From the NCBI GenBank assembly GCA_958510825.1, contig OY294045.1, positions 12,327,916 through 12,391,915 on the forward strand: 64,000 nt of DNA. Direction: 5' to 3'. The position numbers were made by a program, and so were the translations under genes. Origin of the DNA: Brachypterus glaber (lineage: Eukaryota > Arthropoda > Insecta > Coleoptera > Kateretidae). Each line of letters starts with the position of its first letter. Within the stretch, counting starts at the first letter, position 1. The notes beneath the pieces were generated by a model. That model made no database searches. It was not told the DNA's origin and was given only the letters and a program-made list of their open reading frames with translations. Positions 11,401 through 23,245 of the stretch are shown piece by piece.

Positions 11401-11435
11401 CTGAAGATGTCTCTAGTAGTAAGAGACGAAACGTC
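11401..11435 (+). ncRNA. hammerhead-like motif in right terminal repeat
   Basis: CUGAAGAU, GUCUCU, loop AGUAGUA, AGAGAC, GAAAC and GUC, the exact inverse of 11015-11049. UCC upstream and GGA downstream could give a three-pair stem I. The same 35 bases occur again at 60287-60321. Confidence 0.5.
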
Positions 11436-11488
11436 GGAAAGTGAAAATCCATTAACACGGTCTCAACCCGAAAGTGAAAGTTCTTTAT

Positions 11489-11541
11489 AATAAATTAATA
11501 TTTTTATAATTTTGTTTAAAATTAAAAATTTCTGTCCTTAT
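11489..11541 (+). repeat. remainder of the split Penelope repeat
   Basis: AATAAATTAATATTTTTATA through ATTTCTGTCCTTA continues the terminal repeat interrupted at 10928. The same sequence follows the related copy near 24868. Confidence 0.75.
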
Positions 11542-13177
11542 TATTTTTTGTTGGCCTGTGTTATTGCTACATTTAAAATTTTTGATGTGAATGAGGGCGC
11601 AATTATTAATCGTTAAAACTAGCTCCGGCTTAATTCCTGGGCGGGACCGTATCCGCTATAAATATTTAAAATAACATATTAACTTTATTTTATGTGTATT
11701 TTAATTTAAATTTCTCGCAGGGGAAATGATATTAATTAACATTTTTAATTGAAGGCATACAAAATGTGAAAATTACACCTATTGAAAACTATCAATGCAT
11801 TGCAATGGTAGGTACTTTTACCGCAGGAAGTTGCATGATACGGACAAGTGGTAAACCCTCAAAAAGAAAGGAAATTATTCAGAACAATATATGGAGAGCA
11901 TTCAGCAGTTAACCAACAATGATGAATTTAATCAGTTATTGTAAATTTTATGTAATTTCGCGTGCGTCAAAATTAAACTACCACTACATTGAACACACTT
12001 TCAGTTGCGGTTTTCTCGTAAACCGTTAATCCTATTTTGATATTTTTTTATGACTGTAGAAAAAGTTTTTATTCAAATATTAGTTTTGGGTACCTATACA
12101 GAGTTCAAGAGTAACAATAAGTTTTTTCCGCAACTTGTAACAATGTTTGGGGTGCTCCAGCCTCAAAAGCGGGTGTTTACTCAAATAAAACTATAGCCAC
12201 ATCTTTTCTGAACAACTGCTTTTTTATGTACGTAATTATCAAATATAATTACACAAGAGGCTGAGAATTATGCGGGAAAATTCGCTGTTTTCATGAAAAT
12301 TTGCTGTCTGGAAATAATTACGACCGGGGCATCGCCCTGCAGGGCCCTGGAGTAATTATTTCCTTTGACATCAAATTTGAATGAGAAATGTGATTTTTTT
12401 TTTTAAATTACCATATTTTACTTTAAATATGTTTTTTAGAAAAGAATTTACAAATTTCGGGAAAAAACTTAATGTTATTCTTGCACCCTGTATATACAAA
12501 ACTAAAATTTAAATATTTTTTTATTACAGTACCTATCATTAATAAGGAATAAATCTAGCGTTCAAAATCGTCAAAACCAAGCGTTTCGCGAAAAAAACCA
12601 AAATGTGTCCAATTTTTTGGTGCGTTAATTTTGACGCGCAGTATAGTTTTGCATAATATTTTTTTGTCAGTATTGCTCTAGTAAACTAGGGAACTGATAT
12701 ATTAATATTATTTATATTAATATTTTTTTTAACTTAATTCGTTGAGTTTCAAATTAAAAAAATATACCTCACTTGTCAGTCTCTCTAACCACAATACCTA
12801 ACTGAAAACTAATTAGAAGTAATTGCAAAAATCCTAATTAAAAATTAAAATTATCTGGATCAAATAAATTATTTTCTGTTTTATAAAATTGTAATTATCC
12901 TAAAACCAAACCTAATGGATTAAAATTAAGACATTTTCCAGATCAAGTTTACGTGTTTTCAAACCCAAAATGAATAATTCCTATTTTATACGAGACATTA
13001 AAATGCAACGTGCCTTTTAATCAAATTATTAAGAGTGGAAGTGGGACATTAGCATATATAGGAACCCTGTAAAACGACCACTTCATTTATTATTAGTGCA
13101 GAACATCCAGCTTGAATGAATTATTAAATGCGTTTTTGAGGATTGGAAGCCACAAGAGTTTAATAGGGAGTTATTAC
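11542..13177. other. spacer with a candidate TIR pair
   Basis: CGTCAAAATTAA at 11965-11976 faces TTAATTTTGACGCG at 12625-12638, about 0.7 kb apart, which could be the ends of a worn DNA element. GGAAATAATTAC and GTAATTATTTCC at 12311-12364 form a small hairpin around a G/C-rich core. No reading frame was found. Confidence 0.4.
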
Positions 13178-13565
13178 CAGTAGTCGGCGTAAACTCAGTT
13201 ATGACTCATCAACGTTGAAAATAAACACAGAAACATAGGCTTACGGAATAATTTTGTCGAATTATAAATTTTTATAAAGGTCACTAAATCGAAACATTTG
13301 ACGACTAATTTGTTACACACAACAATATTCACTATACATATTAACTATACATATGTATATAACGGTGTTTTTCAAAGAAATAACCGACATTCGATTTTTA
13401 TCTTTTAAGAATACGAAAGTTTTTAATTTTTATTTATCGATAACTTTTTTCCCCACCTTACTCGTTTAAATAGAATCATTAAAAAAAATCAAGATAAAAA
13501 GAAATTAAATTTTAAATATTTAAAACCTTGCGTCAACGATAGAGTCGACGCGGCGCCTATGCGAC
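13178..13565 (+). mobile_element. hAT-like copy, one end clear
   Basis: CAGTAGTCGGCGTAAACTCA through CCGTTATATACATATG-like sequence is the inverse of the element at 42972-43329, sharing TATGACTCATCAACGTTG and CATAGGCTTACGGAATAAT. The other end is recognisable only to GACGCGGCGCCTATGCGA near 13545-13562, where the match stops. No target duplication could be read here. Confidence 0.65.
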
Positions 13566-15244
13566 TACTACACAATAGGCCGGACCAAAAAAAAATTTTT
13601 GGGAAAATTTAGGATGACTAGTAAAAAAAAGTTGTAATATGTTTAAAGCAACTCACCTGCAAATATTGAGATTTTTAAAAATATGTTGAGCCCTTGGCTT
13701 TAAAGTTCTTATTTATTAATTTTTCAATTTTTATTTTTTAATTACACAAAAACCTTATAATGGTAATTTTTAGATGGGGAAAAGTAATTTAGTATAATAA
13801 AGGATTATTCACAATTTTTTCTATCCCTATACAAAACATAAGGTTTTTTGTAGGGGCTGAAAATGTCAAAAAATTACCCTTTGTGCTAATATAGGTCAAA
13901 AAAATTGGTACCTAGAACCAATAGACCAAACATATTTACTTACTTACTTACTTACTTTTTTAAAGTTCCATAGTTATTTTAGTTAAATATCATACAGGGT
14001 GTCAAAAAAAATAGTTTCAAAATATAGACCTTCAAATTCCCAATTTTTAAATTTTTAAATATTTGTGACTATCCTCTTTTAGCTTAAAAAATTAAGTTAT
14101 ATACTATTTAATATTTAAAAAGCCTCAGGCCATACGCCCTAAAGACCCCACTGACTTGCTAAGCACATGTGTTAATATATTATGTAATTTAACTGAAACT
14201 TTAAAACTTTTAAAACATAAACCAAAATAATATTAATACTGAAAAATATTTAATAATATGTAGGCCCTAGGGCCTAAGGGTCCCACAAAGGGAATGTTTT
14301 TGAATGTTTTCATATTAAGTTTGTATAAACTAAATACAAAAACCTAATATTATACCGAATATTATTTAAAGAGTGTTAGGGCCTAGGCCCTATAGGCCTT
14401 ATTTATATTTTTAATTTTTGTGGTGCTATTCTGGAAATATTTTAAGGAAAAATTATTATATTTTATAGTATATAAAATATTCACTGGGGTTCTTTAGGCT
14501 CTAGGGCATGGTTCTTAATAAATATTTTTCAGATAACATATTACTTTTTGTGAGATTTTAAAATTGTGACTCTTTTAGAACAGTCAAATAAAATATAAAG
14601 TTCAAAAATATGATAATAATGAGTGAAAAAACATTACCCCTACGATGGTTTTATAATTTTGGTAGATTTTTTAACGAATAAAACCACTAATTTAAAAATA
14701 ATATAGAACCTAACTAATTACATGCTCACTTATTCTAACAGAATAAGTCTGTCCAATTAGCAGTGTCCACAAATTATCATATTTTATGGAATTTATATCC
14801 TTTTCACGTCCCTTATATCTACTCATCACACATCAAATTTTGACGTGTGCACCTTAGAGACACTGTTTCCAGATGGCTGTGGTCAAAGCCACACCTATTA
14901 TGACGTGACTTGATATACTTTGGTAACATTGTAACCTTGTCATATCATGCAATATAAGCATTTTTATCTCTCACACCGATCTCTTACTTTTTGTATATTA
15001 ATTTTTGGTCATTAATAATTGTTTAACAATGCCCGATGGTAATCTGAAAATTGGTAGTTTTAACTTGCTAATAGGTATACAAACCAACTAACAACTGTCA
15101 TTAGCCACGATAATAAATTAATACGAATTTGAGACACCATTTATATGGCGGTGATACGACAGATTGTACTTTAATAACAAGCCCTGAAGATATACCGGGT
15201 GTACCATATGAAACCAAACACCCTACTATAACTTCAGATACATA
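13566..15244. other. AT-rich spacer
   Basis: Contains a short (CTTA)n run at 13936-13956. Repeated GGCCTA-type words near 14140-14400 suggest an old internal duplication. No coding signal. Confidence 0.45.
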
Positions 15245-15658
15245 ATAGTATATTCTATAACTAGTATGGAATAGACAATATTCCGCGCGAGCGGAAAGTT
15301 TGTCATACGAGCCGGCAGGCGAGTATGACGGTCCCGCGAGCCCGGAATGACTATTCCATACGTGTTATAGACTATAATTTTTCTTCGACTGCAAATATGA
15401 AATACTGTATGGCTTTAAACTGCGGACAAGGTTAAAAACAATGTTTTTTGTGACTCGACATTGTAAATGCAACAAAACACATATTTTTAAATAAAGCAAT
15501 TAATGTTATTTAATAATTTTATCAAATCAGTACTTAAAAAAGATTTTTATTTAATTTTAGCACATATTTACAAATTATAATGCAAAAATTGAAGGTTATG
15601 TCAGATTGTTGTGAAAGATATCAGGTTTAAATATCTAACAATAGAGCAGTTTTAATGT
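15245..15658 (+). repeat. dispersed repeat with terminal hairpin, partner at 28297
   Basis: A segment of about 410 bp matches 28297-28712 almost throughout. The first ~135 bases fold back: ATTCTATAACTAGTATGGAA faces TTCCATACGTGTTATAGACT, with an inner GAGCGG and GACGAGTATGACGG-like G/C-rich core. The remainder, with CTTCGACTGCAAATATGAAA and GGTTATGTCAGATTGTTGTG, is non-palindromic. Likely a transposon end family; superfamily unknown. Confidence 0.75.
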
Positions 15659-15844
15659 AATGTGAAAGTTTGTAACAGCGGCGAGGGAGGGGGTCTAGGA
15701 AAATGTTAGGTAACGTATGTTGATTTGGGTGACAGTTCGCCAGAAATTAAAGGAACAGAGAGATCTTAATGTCGTTTATCGACGTAAAAAAACACATGAC
15801 TTGTCCGTGGACAAATGAATAATATTTTGTTTTTTGCAAGTTTT

Positions 15845-16400
15845 CTAAAGTTCATTTTATTAAGGTATAGTTTTTTTTAACTTCCCGCTAAATAAGTCAA
15901 GAAGTCCGATTTACACTGAAGTATTTGCCTTGTTTAAAATGTCAACATAACCCATAAATACTTCTCGTCACAGAACACCCACCTTTTGATTTCAGGTAAC
16001 TTTTCTATGGAATTGTGTTAATTCGTAGGTTTTTATAATAAAAAGCAAGTAGTTTATCAAAATCAAAAGCATGAAAATAGTTAATTAGAAATAGGTACTT
16101 ACCTTCTCTGTCCATAATGTTTTGATATGAAAAAAGGAGAACTGCTAAAACGTTTAATAAAAAAAAACACTTTTGTATAGAAACTATCTCTGTAGAAACA
16201 AAATTTTGTCACAAAATCACTTTTTAACTGGTTAATGGCTGTTCTGTGATGTCAAATGTCAACGCTTTTAGGCTTGTGTGAAACGGGCCTTGCAAACCGG
16301 CTTACGACGCATGCGAATTTCGCGTTACCATAGCAACTTTAAGAATGTTTACAAGCGGGAAGTTAAAAAAAAAACTATACCTTAATAAAATGAACTTTAG
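15845..16400. mobile_element. CTAAAGTT-family DNA element, copy 1
   Basis: The 5' arm CTAAAGTTCATTTTATTAAG with GGTATAG and AACTTCCCGCT is inverted at the right end (AGCGGGAAGTT to GAACTTTAG), giving arms of about 45 bp. Related copies are at 20139-20992 and 63335-63746. All three share ACTTACGACGC-type and GTTGCTATGGTAA-type words near the right end. No transposase and no clear target duplication. Confidence 0.8.
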
Positions 16401-18469
16401 TAGTGAATTTAATAAGTATAATGTATATGTACATAATAACATCATTTTTATTCTTTATAACTTCTTGCACCCAAATCAAAATATTCGAAAAATTGCGTTA
16501 CGTAATTTATGGACAGCCCCTTATAAGTTCATGTGAGTCGGTACCATCCTATAGGTTGGTACTGTATTACAAGAAAAATCTCCAAATATTTGGCATGTTT
16601 TAAAAGCATTATAAATTCCTTTGAGTACAGGAAAAATTTAGTAGTATATTGAATTCATACTTTGAATAGAAAAAGACCTTAACTCTCAATCCCTCATTTG
16701 TATTAAAAATTAAGAGACGAAGTCGAACGGAGAGTTAAAACTTTTTAAAAAATTAACTTTTGGAGTACATATAAGTACTATGTTCTACTTAACACCGTTA
16801 ATTTTAGACATAATAAATCAAATGTTATTTTCTTGTCATAACTATTGTAATGGACATAAGATATTATGTTACAGTTCTTGTATTAATTTTTCAACCTAAG
16901 TATAATAATTAACAAACAAGTTATTTTAAACGACCCAAACTCTATAACATAATCTGCTTATGACTAGCTTTTGATTAATCTACTCTTAATAATCATAGGT
17001 ATTATAGCCTTATATCAAATAAATAGCGAAAATTAAAATACAGTTTCCTTTTATTTTCCTCCAACAGATTAAAGTGGAAAAGATTGCGTTATTACAAACA
17101 ACCAGAAAAAAAATCATTGTTTTTTTACGTTTCTCCATGTTGATATGTAAACTGGCTGAACGGGGTGGGGTAATTAGGAAAGAAAATGAATTTTGACAGC
17201 TACAGCTTCTTTTCAGAGTAGGAATGAGATTTTTCCTTTCAAATATGAGCGAACCTTTGAACTATATATTCCAACCCCAATTTTAAATAATAATAATGCC
17301 AAAAGCTTAATATATATTTTTTTATGGATTGTTCCTATTCTTCTCCAGAGGGGGGAGAAAAGAAATATAAACGTTTTTAAATGAATATTTTTATTTAAAA
17401 GATTCTTGCGGTGAATCAATTAAATAATTAATTAATTAATTAATTAATATTGAAGCCCATTTATACAATAAAAATTAATGCCAGGTGATAAAAATAGAAG
17501 AATAGTGTGTAAAATTTATGTATTTATTTTTTTTTGTCGAATTATTATGTAATAAAGTTTTTTACATAGGAATCCGAAAAAAAATTAAATTTGACACACT
17601 AACTGGGTTTCTTTGTGCAGATCGCATATTGAATATCAATATACACTAGGCACTATACACTATACATAAACAATTATTAGGTGATTTTTAAAAGGCTTGG
17701 CAAAAAATGGTCCTAGAGTAATGATAAAAAAAGCATATTAAAGCTTCAAGTCCCTAGTTTAGCTTTAAGTCTCTAGTTTAAATATTTTTATCATATACCG
17801 TTTTTGAGTAATAATGAACATATAAGCGGTTAAAAAATCAAAAATTTTGTTTGCCTTTCAAAAGGTCCACGGTTTTCAATATTTTTTTTTTGTGAATTCA
17901 TCAGAATACTCTTTTAGCTTGATTCTTCTTTAATTTAAGTGCTCTGTACGATAATTTTATTATTTTCAATGCTTTTTTCCTTTTGTTCCTATATTCCCAT
18001 TTACCCCACCTAAACTCAAAATTTACACGGAAAAAGAAAAAATATATATTTCAGACCTCGAATAGTTAAAAAAAAATTTCAGCTGTTGAGTAGTTAATAT
18101 AATATGTCTATAAAATATTAATCATAAACGTACTTAATTTTTCAATACGGCCACTTTCGAGCACAAGTTTTAGCACTATAAAAAGTACGGCTATTTTCAT
18201 TGCATGATAAACAAATTAATTACTGAATAGTGCTAATGAACTGAAATTGTATATTAGAATAATTTTGATCTACGGATATTTCTAAATAAGATTTTGTTCT
18301 TGAAATTATAGAATTCTAGATGTGCAACATGTGCAAACATTTTGTTTTGTTTTAAGATAAAAGTACTGAAGATATAATTTGCTCCGCATTTTAAAGTATA
18401 CTGCTACATAATTAAGTTAACTTTCTACAAATTACACTACTCTACAAAAAAAGATTTTTTTTATTTGCT
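16401..18469. other. AT-rich spacer
   Basis: Contains a (TTAA)n run at 17421-17448. ACACGGAAAAAG at 18017 resembles the end of the element at 20565-20989, but no partner end was found. Short open frames here look like chance. Confidence 0.45.
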
Positions 18470-19197
18470 GGGGAACTTTTAGTCGCTTCTACTTGATGCG
18501 CTGATATCGAAACCTTTTTTAATTTTCTCGATCAGCTCGTTTTGTTTTTTGAGATAGGCACAGTGTTTTTTTTGTCTATAGTTCTAGTAGAAAAAATAAT
18601 TAAGTTCGAATTTGCCATGGATTGGTTCTCTATTAATGGGGCTCTAAGCCAAAAAAGTTGATTTATTCGTTTGTTTTTTACAGGCTTCTAAATTGAAAAA
18701 AAAATAGATTTTTTCGCATTTTTTCGATATATTTTGATAAAAATTTGATATAAATACTAAAGATACGACTCTAAATTTTATACGCAACACATATGTGCGG
18801 TTTATAAAAAAAAAATAGATTAGATAGAAGGAGATTTTACCGGGGGTTATCGAGAAAAAAAATCAAAAGTATTGAAGTGTTTTATTTATTTTTAGAAGAG
18901 CAACACAATAAAAAAAATACAAAACGAAAAATTGAAAATAAATTTTTCTCTTTGCTTTAAAACATTAAAATAACATTAAATAACCATTAAATAATTCAAA
19001 ATATTGTTGTTCTGCTTTCAATAACTCCCTGTAACATCTCCGTTATCGGACTCAAGCTAAAACATTTTTTTATTTTTACAAACCTCACATGTGTGTTAGT
19101 GTTATCTATAAAAATCAGAGCCATATCTTTAGTATTTATATAAAATTTTTATGAAAATATAGCAAAAAAATACGAACAAATCTCATTTTTTTTAATT

Positions 19198-19333
19198 TAG
19201 AATAGAATAGAATAGAATAGAATAGAATAGAATAGAATAGAATAGAATAGAATAGAATAGAATAGAATAGAATAGAATAGAATAGAATAGAATAGAATAG
19301 AATAGAATAGAATATAGAATAGAATAGAATTTA
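19198..19333. repeat. (AATAG)n microsatellite
   Basis: About 27 near-perfect GAATA pentamers with one ATATAG interruption near 19314. It is the tail of the LINE fragment. The 68-residue minus-strand open frame over it is the repeat read through. Confidence 0.95.
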
Positions 19334-19386
19334 TTTGTGCCATAAATTATAAAATTTTTACACACGTCATTCAAAATAATGATTAG

Positions 19387-19545
19387 AATTGTAACCACAT
19401 GATTAAAATTGTAATTTTACACAATTAGAATTGTAATTTTACACAATTAGAATTGTAATTTTACATAATTAGAATTGTAATTTTACACAATTACAATTGT
19501 AATTTTACACAATTAGAATTGTAATTTACACGATTAAAACTGTAA
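19387..19545. repeat. 22-bp minisatellite
   Basis: About seven units of AATTAGAATTGTAATTTTAC plus two bases, each nearly self-complementary (AATTGTAATTTTAC with its inverse). It lies in the 3' untranslated region of the truncated LINE. Confidence 0.85.
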
Positions 19546-19626
19546 TTTTGCATAGGTATCATTATTAAAACTTCACAGATTAAAAAATATGTTTTTTTTG
19601 CATAAAATACTTAAAAAAACATACAA

Positions 19627-19735
19627 TTAAAAATGTCCATCAAAGATGGAAGCGTCCGAGTTTAAAAACTCGTCAAAATCATAAAATGCCTGCCTTAACA
19701 AAAATGATAGTTTGTTTAAAGCGCCTGGTACTTAG
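19627..19735 (-). pseudogene. LINE reverse transcriptase, extreme C-terminus
   Basis: The minus-strand frame ending at the stop at 19627-19629 reads VPGALNKLSFLLRQAFYDFD and then EFLNSDASIF. Insect CR1/Jockey-type ORF2 proteins often end with an N-x-L-P and K-A-F-Y-x-x-x-E-F-L type tail, and this fits that pattern. Only about 36 codons remain, so the exact clade cannot be named. Confidence 0.55.
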
Positions 19736-20138
19736 AAGATTATAAAAAACAAACGAAAAAGGATATTTGAAATCCGCTTTTTTGGCTTAGAGTCTTATTA
19801 ATAGAGAACCAATCACTTTAAAAACAAATTAATTAGAACTTAATTATATTTTTTACCACAACTATAGCCAAAAAATCACTGTAAAACGCACGCACACATC
19901 TTAAAAAAACGATCTGATCGAGAAAAACGAAAAAAGGTTCCGAAATCAGGGCATCAAATATAGCCAGATGCAACTAAAATGGTGTCGGAAAATTTTTGAG
20001 TGTTGAGAAGTGTTATGATCACTGATTAGCAATGGGGTCCATTCATTAACTACCTCACACTATTTTTGGCCATTCTTGATTCACATTCCGCCTCATTACA
20101 CTTAGTCACGCTGGTCCACAACCCCTTAATTTTACTTT

Positions 20139-20992
20139 CTAAAGTTTATTTTTTAAGGTATATTTATTTTAAATTTTCCGCTAAATACTCCACAAAGTCC
20201 GATTGACACTGAATCATGTGGCTTATTTTGAATGTCAACATAACCAAAATTTATAATTTTTGTTTACTTTTTTATTATGATTTTTTGATGTAAAAAAAGA
20301 GAATGGATAAAGCTGTTGCTAAAAACACTTTTGTATTCCTGTAGGAACAAAATTTGCTTATAAAATCGCTTTTATTCCAATAATTTAGAGGAATAAACTA
20401 TTGTTTTGTTCTCGTCAATGGCACGTCAACGTTTTACGGTTGTGTAAATTGGGCCTAGTCACTTCGCTTACGACGCCTGCGTATCTTACGTTGCTATGGT
20501 AATTTCGAGATTTTTTACAAGCGGGAAGGTTTAAAATAACTATACATTAAAAAAATAAACTTTACACGGAAAAAAAAAATTATAGCTAGGAGCGCTATAA
20601 CACACATACCAAGCAAATTATAATCGCTTATTATATAAATACAAGGCTTTCTCTTACAATTATGGCAGTCAGTGTAAAAATTTATATGAAATACTTTAAT
20701 TGTTTAGTGAATAATAAAATATAACAAATAGTATGGCATTTATAGCTTAAATAGATTTAATTATTGTCCGTGCTAATAATTTTTATAATATAATAAAATT
20801 TCTGTAAATTTATAATAGTGCCTGTAATAAATATAATCGTGTCTGTAATATATATAATCGTTTCCAATTTATTTTTAACATTATTAGTTATTGTGTCCCT
20901 TATAATCTATAGCTTAAATCACTATAATTTGCCACTGTTACCAAATATCTTATAATGTATAGCGCAGAGCCCACTAATTTCTTTCCGTGTAG
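20139..20992. mobile_element. CTAAAGTT-family DNA element, copy 2, split
   Basis: Starts CTAAAGTTTATTTTTTAAGG at 20139, and its inverted right end runs to AAACTTTA at 20564. The last G of CTTTAG is at 20992, because another element (20565-20989) inserted in the terminal TA. Removing that insertion and one TA restores the expected end CTTTAG. It shares its body with the copies at 15845 and 63335. Confidence 0.8.
20565..20989. mobile_element. CACGGAAA element nested at a TA
   Basis: Ends are CACGGAAAAAAAAAATTA and the inverse TAATTTCTTTCCGTG, with a GCGCTATA word inside each end. TA is present at 20563-20564 and 20990-20991. The interrupted host element confirms the TA duplication. A 425-bp non-autonomous Tc1/mariner-type element is the simplest reading. 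Confidence 0.7.
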
Positions 20993-22280
20993 TTTGTAAT
21001 ATATATTTTTCTAGCAATCAAGTTAGTAGAGTATAAAAACTCTTGGTATTCGTTTGTGGTATAAATGCCATTAGTTGTGGTTAATAGAAATGTTTATTTC
21101 TTCCAAAGCATTCTATTGTCAAAATGTATTTTTATTTTTTTTGTCTTGATCGTAATAGGTGAGCGTGAATAAAGCCACGAATACGCCTTCGGTACTAGGT
21201 GAGGTAGACACGTGTGTTTTATTAAGATTTCACTGCATCGTGTCCGAAAATTATGTCAAGAGTTCCTGATATCTTAATTTATTTATTTGTTTATTTAGAA
21301 TAATTTTTTCTTAAAAATATATAAATATATTTTTTTCTATGATCAGTAAGATAGTTTTTGTCAAAATTCTAATTTCTTTCGCCTACCCTAGTACAATGTT
21401 AATCGTATTTTACGTTAACAAACATCCTGATTGTTTTTTTTTTCTGTAATAATTTTTTAACCCTAGGTCATTCTGTTCAAAGTTTTATAAGGTTTACTAC
21501 ATACAAAGAAACAGACAGGCAGATGAATCTGCCGTTATCCAGATGGACTGATATATTTTTTGAGGTTTTAACTCATTCCTACACAAAATAAATTAAAAAA
21601 TTTGTCGTTGCGATTTATGATACAGCAAACTAGGATGATCATTATACATATCAACGTGTTACTTTTTTAACCTCTTATCACAACAAAAATCGATTTTCGA
21701 TTCTTCACATTAATTTCTGTACATTTATTCTAATACAACGTAACTTGTCAACTAATTGGAATAATTAATTGGGGTTTGTATAAGTTATCACACACTTAAC
21801 ATTAACTTTTACTGGAAGATATAAGAAATTTTAGCAAGAAGACAAATACTAACGAAACTTTGTAAGTTTATTTTTTTTCCCATAACTTACTTCCACTTGT
21901 CCTAACGTTGTGAGATCTGTTAATCTTTAATTCTTATGAAAATTTAATTTCCAAAGCAAGTTATTTATTAACTTCTAAGAAAAGTTATGGCGGCTGCCGG
22001 GCCAGGGCCCAGGAAAATCTCCTTGACCCCCTCCTGTTCATGCTTAAATCGATTGTATAGACATTCCCTGGAAGATAGATGGAACAAAAGCCTAACGTTA
22101 TAAGTAGGCCGTGGAAGTACATGACATGTTACATTGTAACTTAGCGGGATCTGAAATTTGTTTAGTTGGCAGTCTTCATGTACTAAATTAATTAGTGCAA
22201 AAAAAACACAATCGATTTGTTAAATATACGAGGTTAAGAAAGTAAGTATATTGCCTAAGGTATGCATGTCGTAGTTATTA
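20993..22280. other. AT-rich spacer
   Basis: No supported feature. A G/C-rich patch at 21990-22025 (GGCTGCCGGGCCAGGGCCC) stands out but was not identified. Confidence 0.45.
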
Positions 22281-22288
22281 CTCGTAAT

Positions 22289-22978
22289 CAGTACCCGGCG
22301 TATTTCCAGTTATAGTCCAGTCTTCAAGGCTTTACCTGGAAATAATTCTGGGAGTTTAGATTTTTGGTTTATTGGGTAAGGTTTAAGGCCGCAAATAAAT
22401 AACCAAATCTCCAACATTTTGCGTGTCATATATTTTTTGTACGACTTATAGCTAATTCACGGCACCGCCTTAAACGTTACACTGTAGGGTTTTACATTTT
22501 TCTTTATGACTCGGTTTGAAAGGTTTTTTATGCTTAATACAATGGTGATTCAATCGAAAATCGGTTTACTCGAAATAATGGGGCACAAATGTGTGAATTA
22601 TTTTAAAAAAAATATTTTACGTAAATTACAAAGAAAGTGACTTTTTAGATTTTTTTAATTTTCACCCAAAATGTTCTCAGGGTCATGCCTAACCGACGAT
22701 AAAGAACAATTTTTGTTTTTCGAAAAAAAAAATTAAAAATCTGAAAACGTATAGTGTAACGTTTAAGAGATATTTTAAAAATCCGTTTTTTTGTGAAAAA
22801 CACCTTAAAAAAATAACAGTTCCAAATCGAGTTCAATGTCGCAAAGTTGTTTTTTTTTATTTGGGGTCTTAAACCCTACCCAATAAACCGAAAATCAAAA
22901 CTCCCTGAATTATTCCCAGATAAAGCCTGTTTTATTGACCTGAAGACTGGACTACAACTGGAAATACGCCGGCTACTG
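22289..22978. mobile_element. hAT-like foldback, 690 bp, 8-bp TSD
   Basis: Left end CAGTACCCGGCGTATTTCCA and the inverse of the right end (CAGTAGCCGGCGTATTTCCA) match at 19 of 20 bases, and the arms continue inward with TAGTCCAGTCTTCA. Flanks CTCGTAAT (22281-22288) and CTCATAAT (22979-22986) differ by one base, giving an 8-bp duplication typical of hAT elements. No transposase frame. Confidence 0.85.
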
Positions 22979-23245
22979 CTCATAATCACCTAAATGGCGG
23001 TGCCCCGTTACTGATATGACAGTAATGATTCTTATCCGTGCTATAATGGATAATTTTCTTAAAAAATGCAAAATAAATTAATGTACAGTAGTGTCGTTAT
23101 TAGCATTACAACGGAAATATTAATTAATTTAAGTATTTGATAAATATATAACATTAACGTTTTATTAATAATATAGGCTGTTAATGGTCCGAATCGGCAC
23201 TGCCGATACAAGGCGCGGATGGACGTCTTAAGGGTATGTACGCAA

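Larger units (their letters stand above)
10930..11488 (+). mobile_element. nested Penelope-like element with GIY-YIG fragment
   Basis: A 559-bp insertion splits the repeat at 10928. AATAAATTAAT is duplicated at 10919-10929 and 11489-11499, and the empty site can be read in the related copy near 24868. The insertion is framed by inverted repeats: CTTTCACTTTCGGGTTTAGA on the left, and a near-complement ending AAGTGAAAGTTCTTTAT on the right. Both arms carry a CTGAAGA stem-loop CGAAACGTC motif. Between them lies the tail of a GIY-YIG endonuclease frame. This is a 5'-truncated Penelope-like copy. Confidence 0.85.
19197..19735 (-). mobile_element. 5'-truncated LINE 3' end with (TTCTA)n tail
   Basis: Read on the minus strand, this insertion starts with the last codons of a reverse transcriptase frame and runs through a 3' untranslated region. 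It then ends GGCACAAATAAA followed by a pure pentanucleotide TTCTA/CTATT repeat (19333 to 19198). Pentanucleotide tails in place of poly(A) are common in insect non-LTR families. It interrupts the right arm of the surrounding foldback, which proves it is younger than that element. A 22-bp minisatellite has arisen in its untranslated region. Confidence 0.75.
18470..20000. mobile_element. 1.5-kb foldback element interrupted by a LINE end
   Basis: The left arm (18470 to about 18805) and right arm (about 19105-20000) are inverted copies. Matching words include GATTGGTTCTCTATTAAT and its complement near 19800, CTTTAGTATTTATAT, and CGTTTGTTTTTTA. The right arm is longer because a retroposon sits in it at about 19197-19735. 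No transposase frame. Arms are diverged, so the element is old. Confidence 0.8.

Noticed and set aside
11965..12638. Tc1-type element with CGTCAAAATTAA ends
   Set aside because: The inverted match is only 12 to 15 bp with an indel and has no target duplication, so it is mentioned only in the spacer entry.
17193..17419. Overlapping frames on both strands
   Set aside because: No motif, low-complexity AT-rich sequence; treated as chance.
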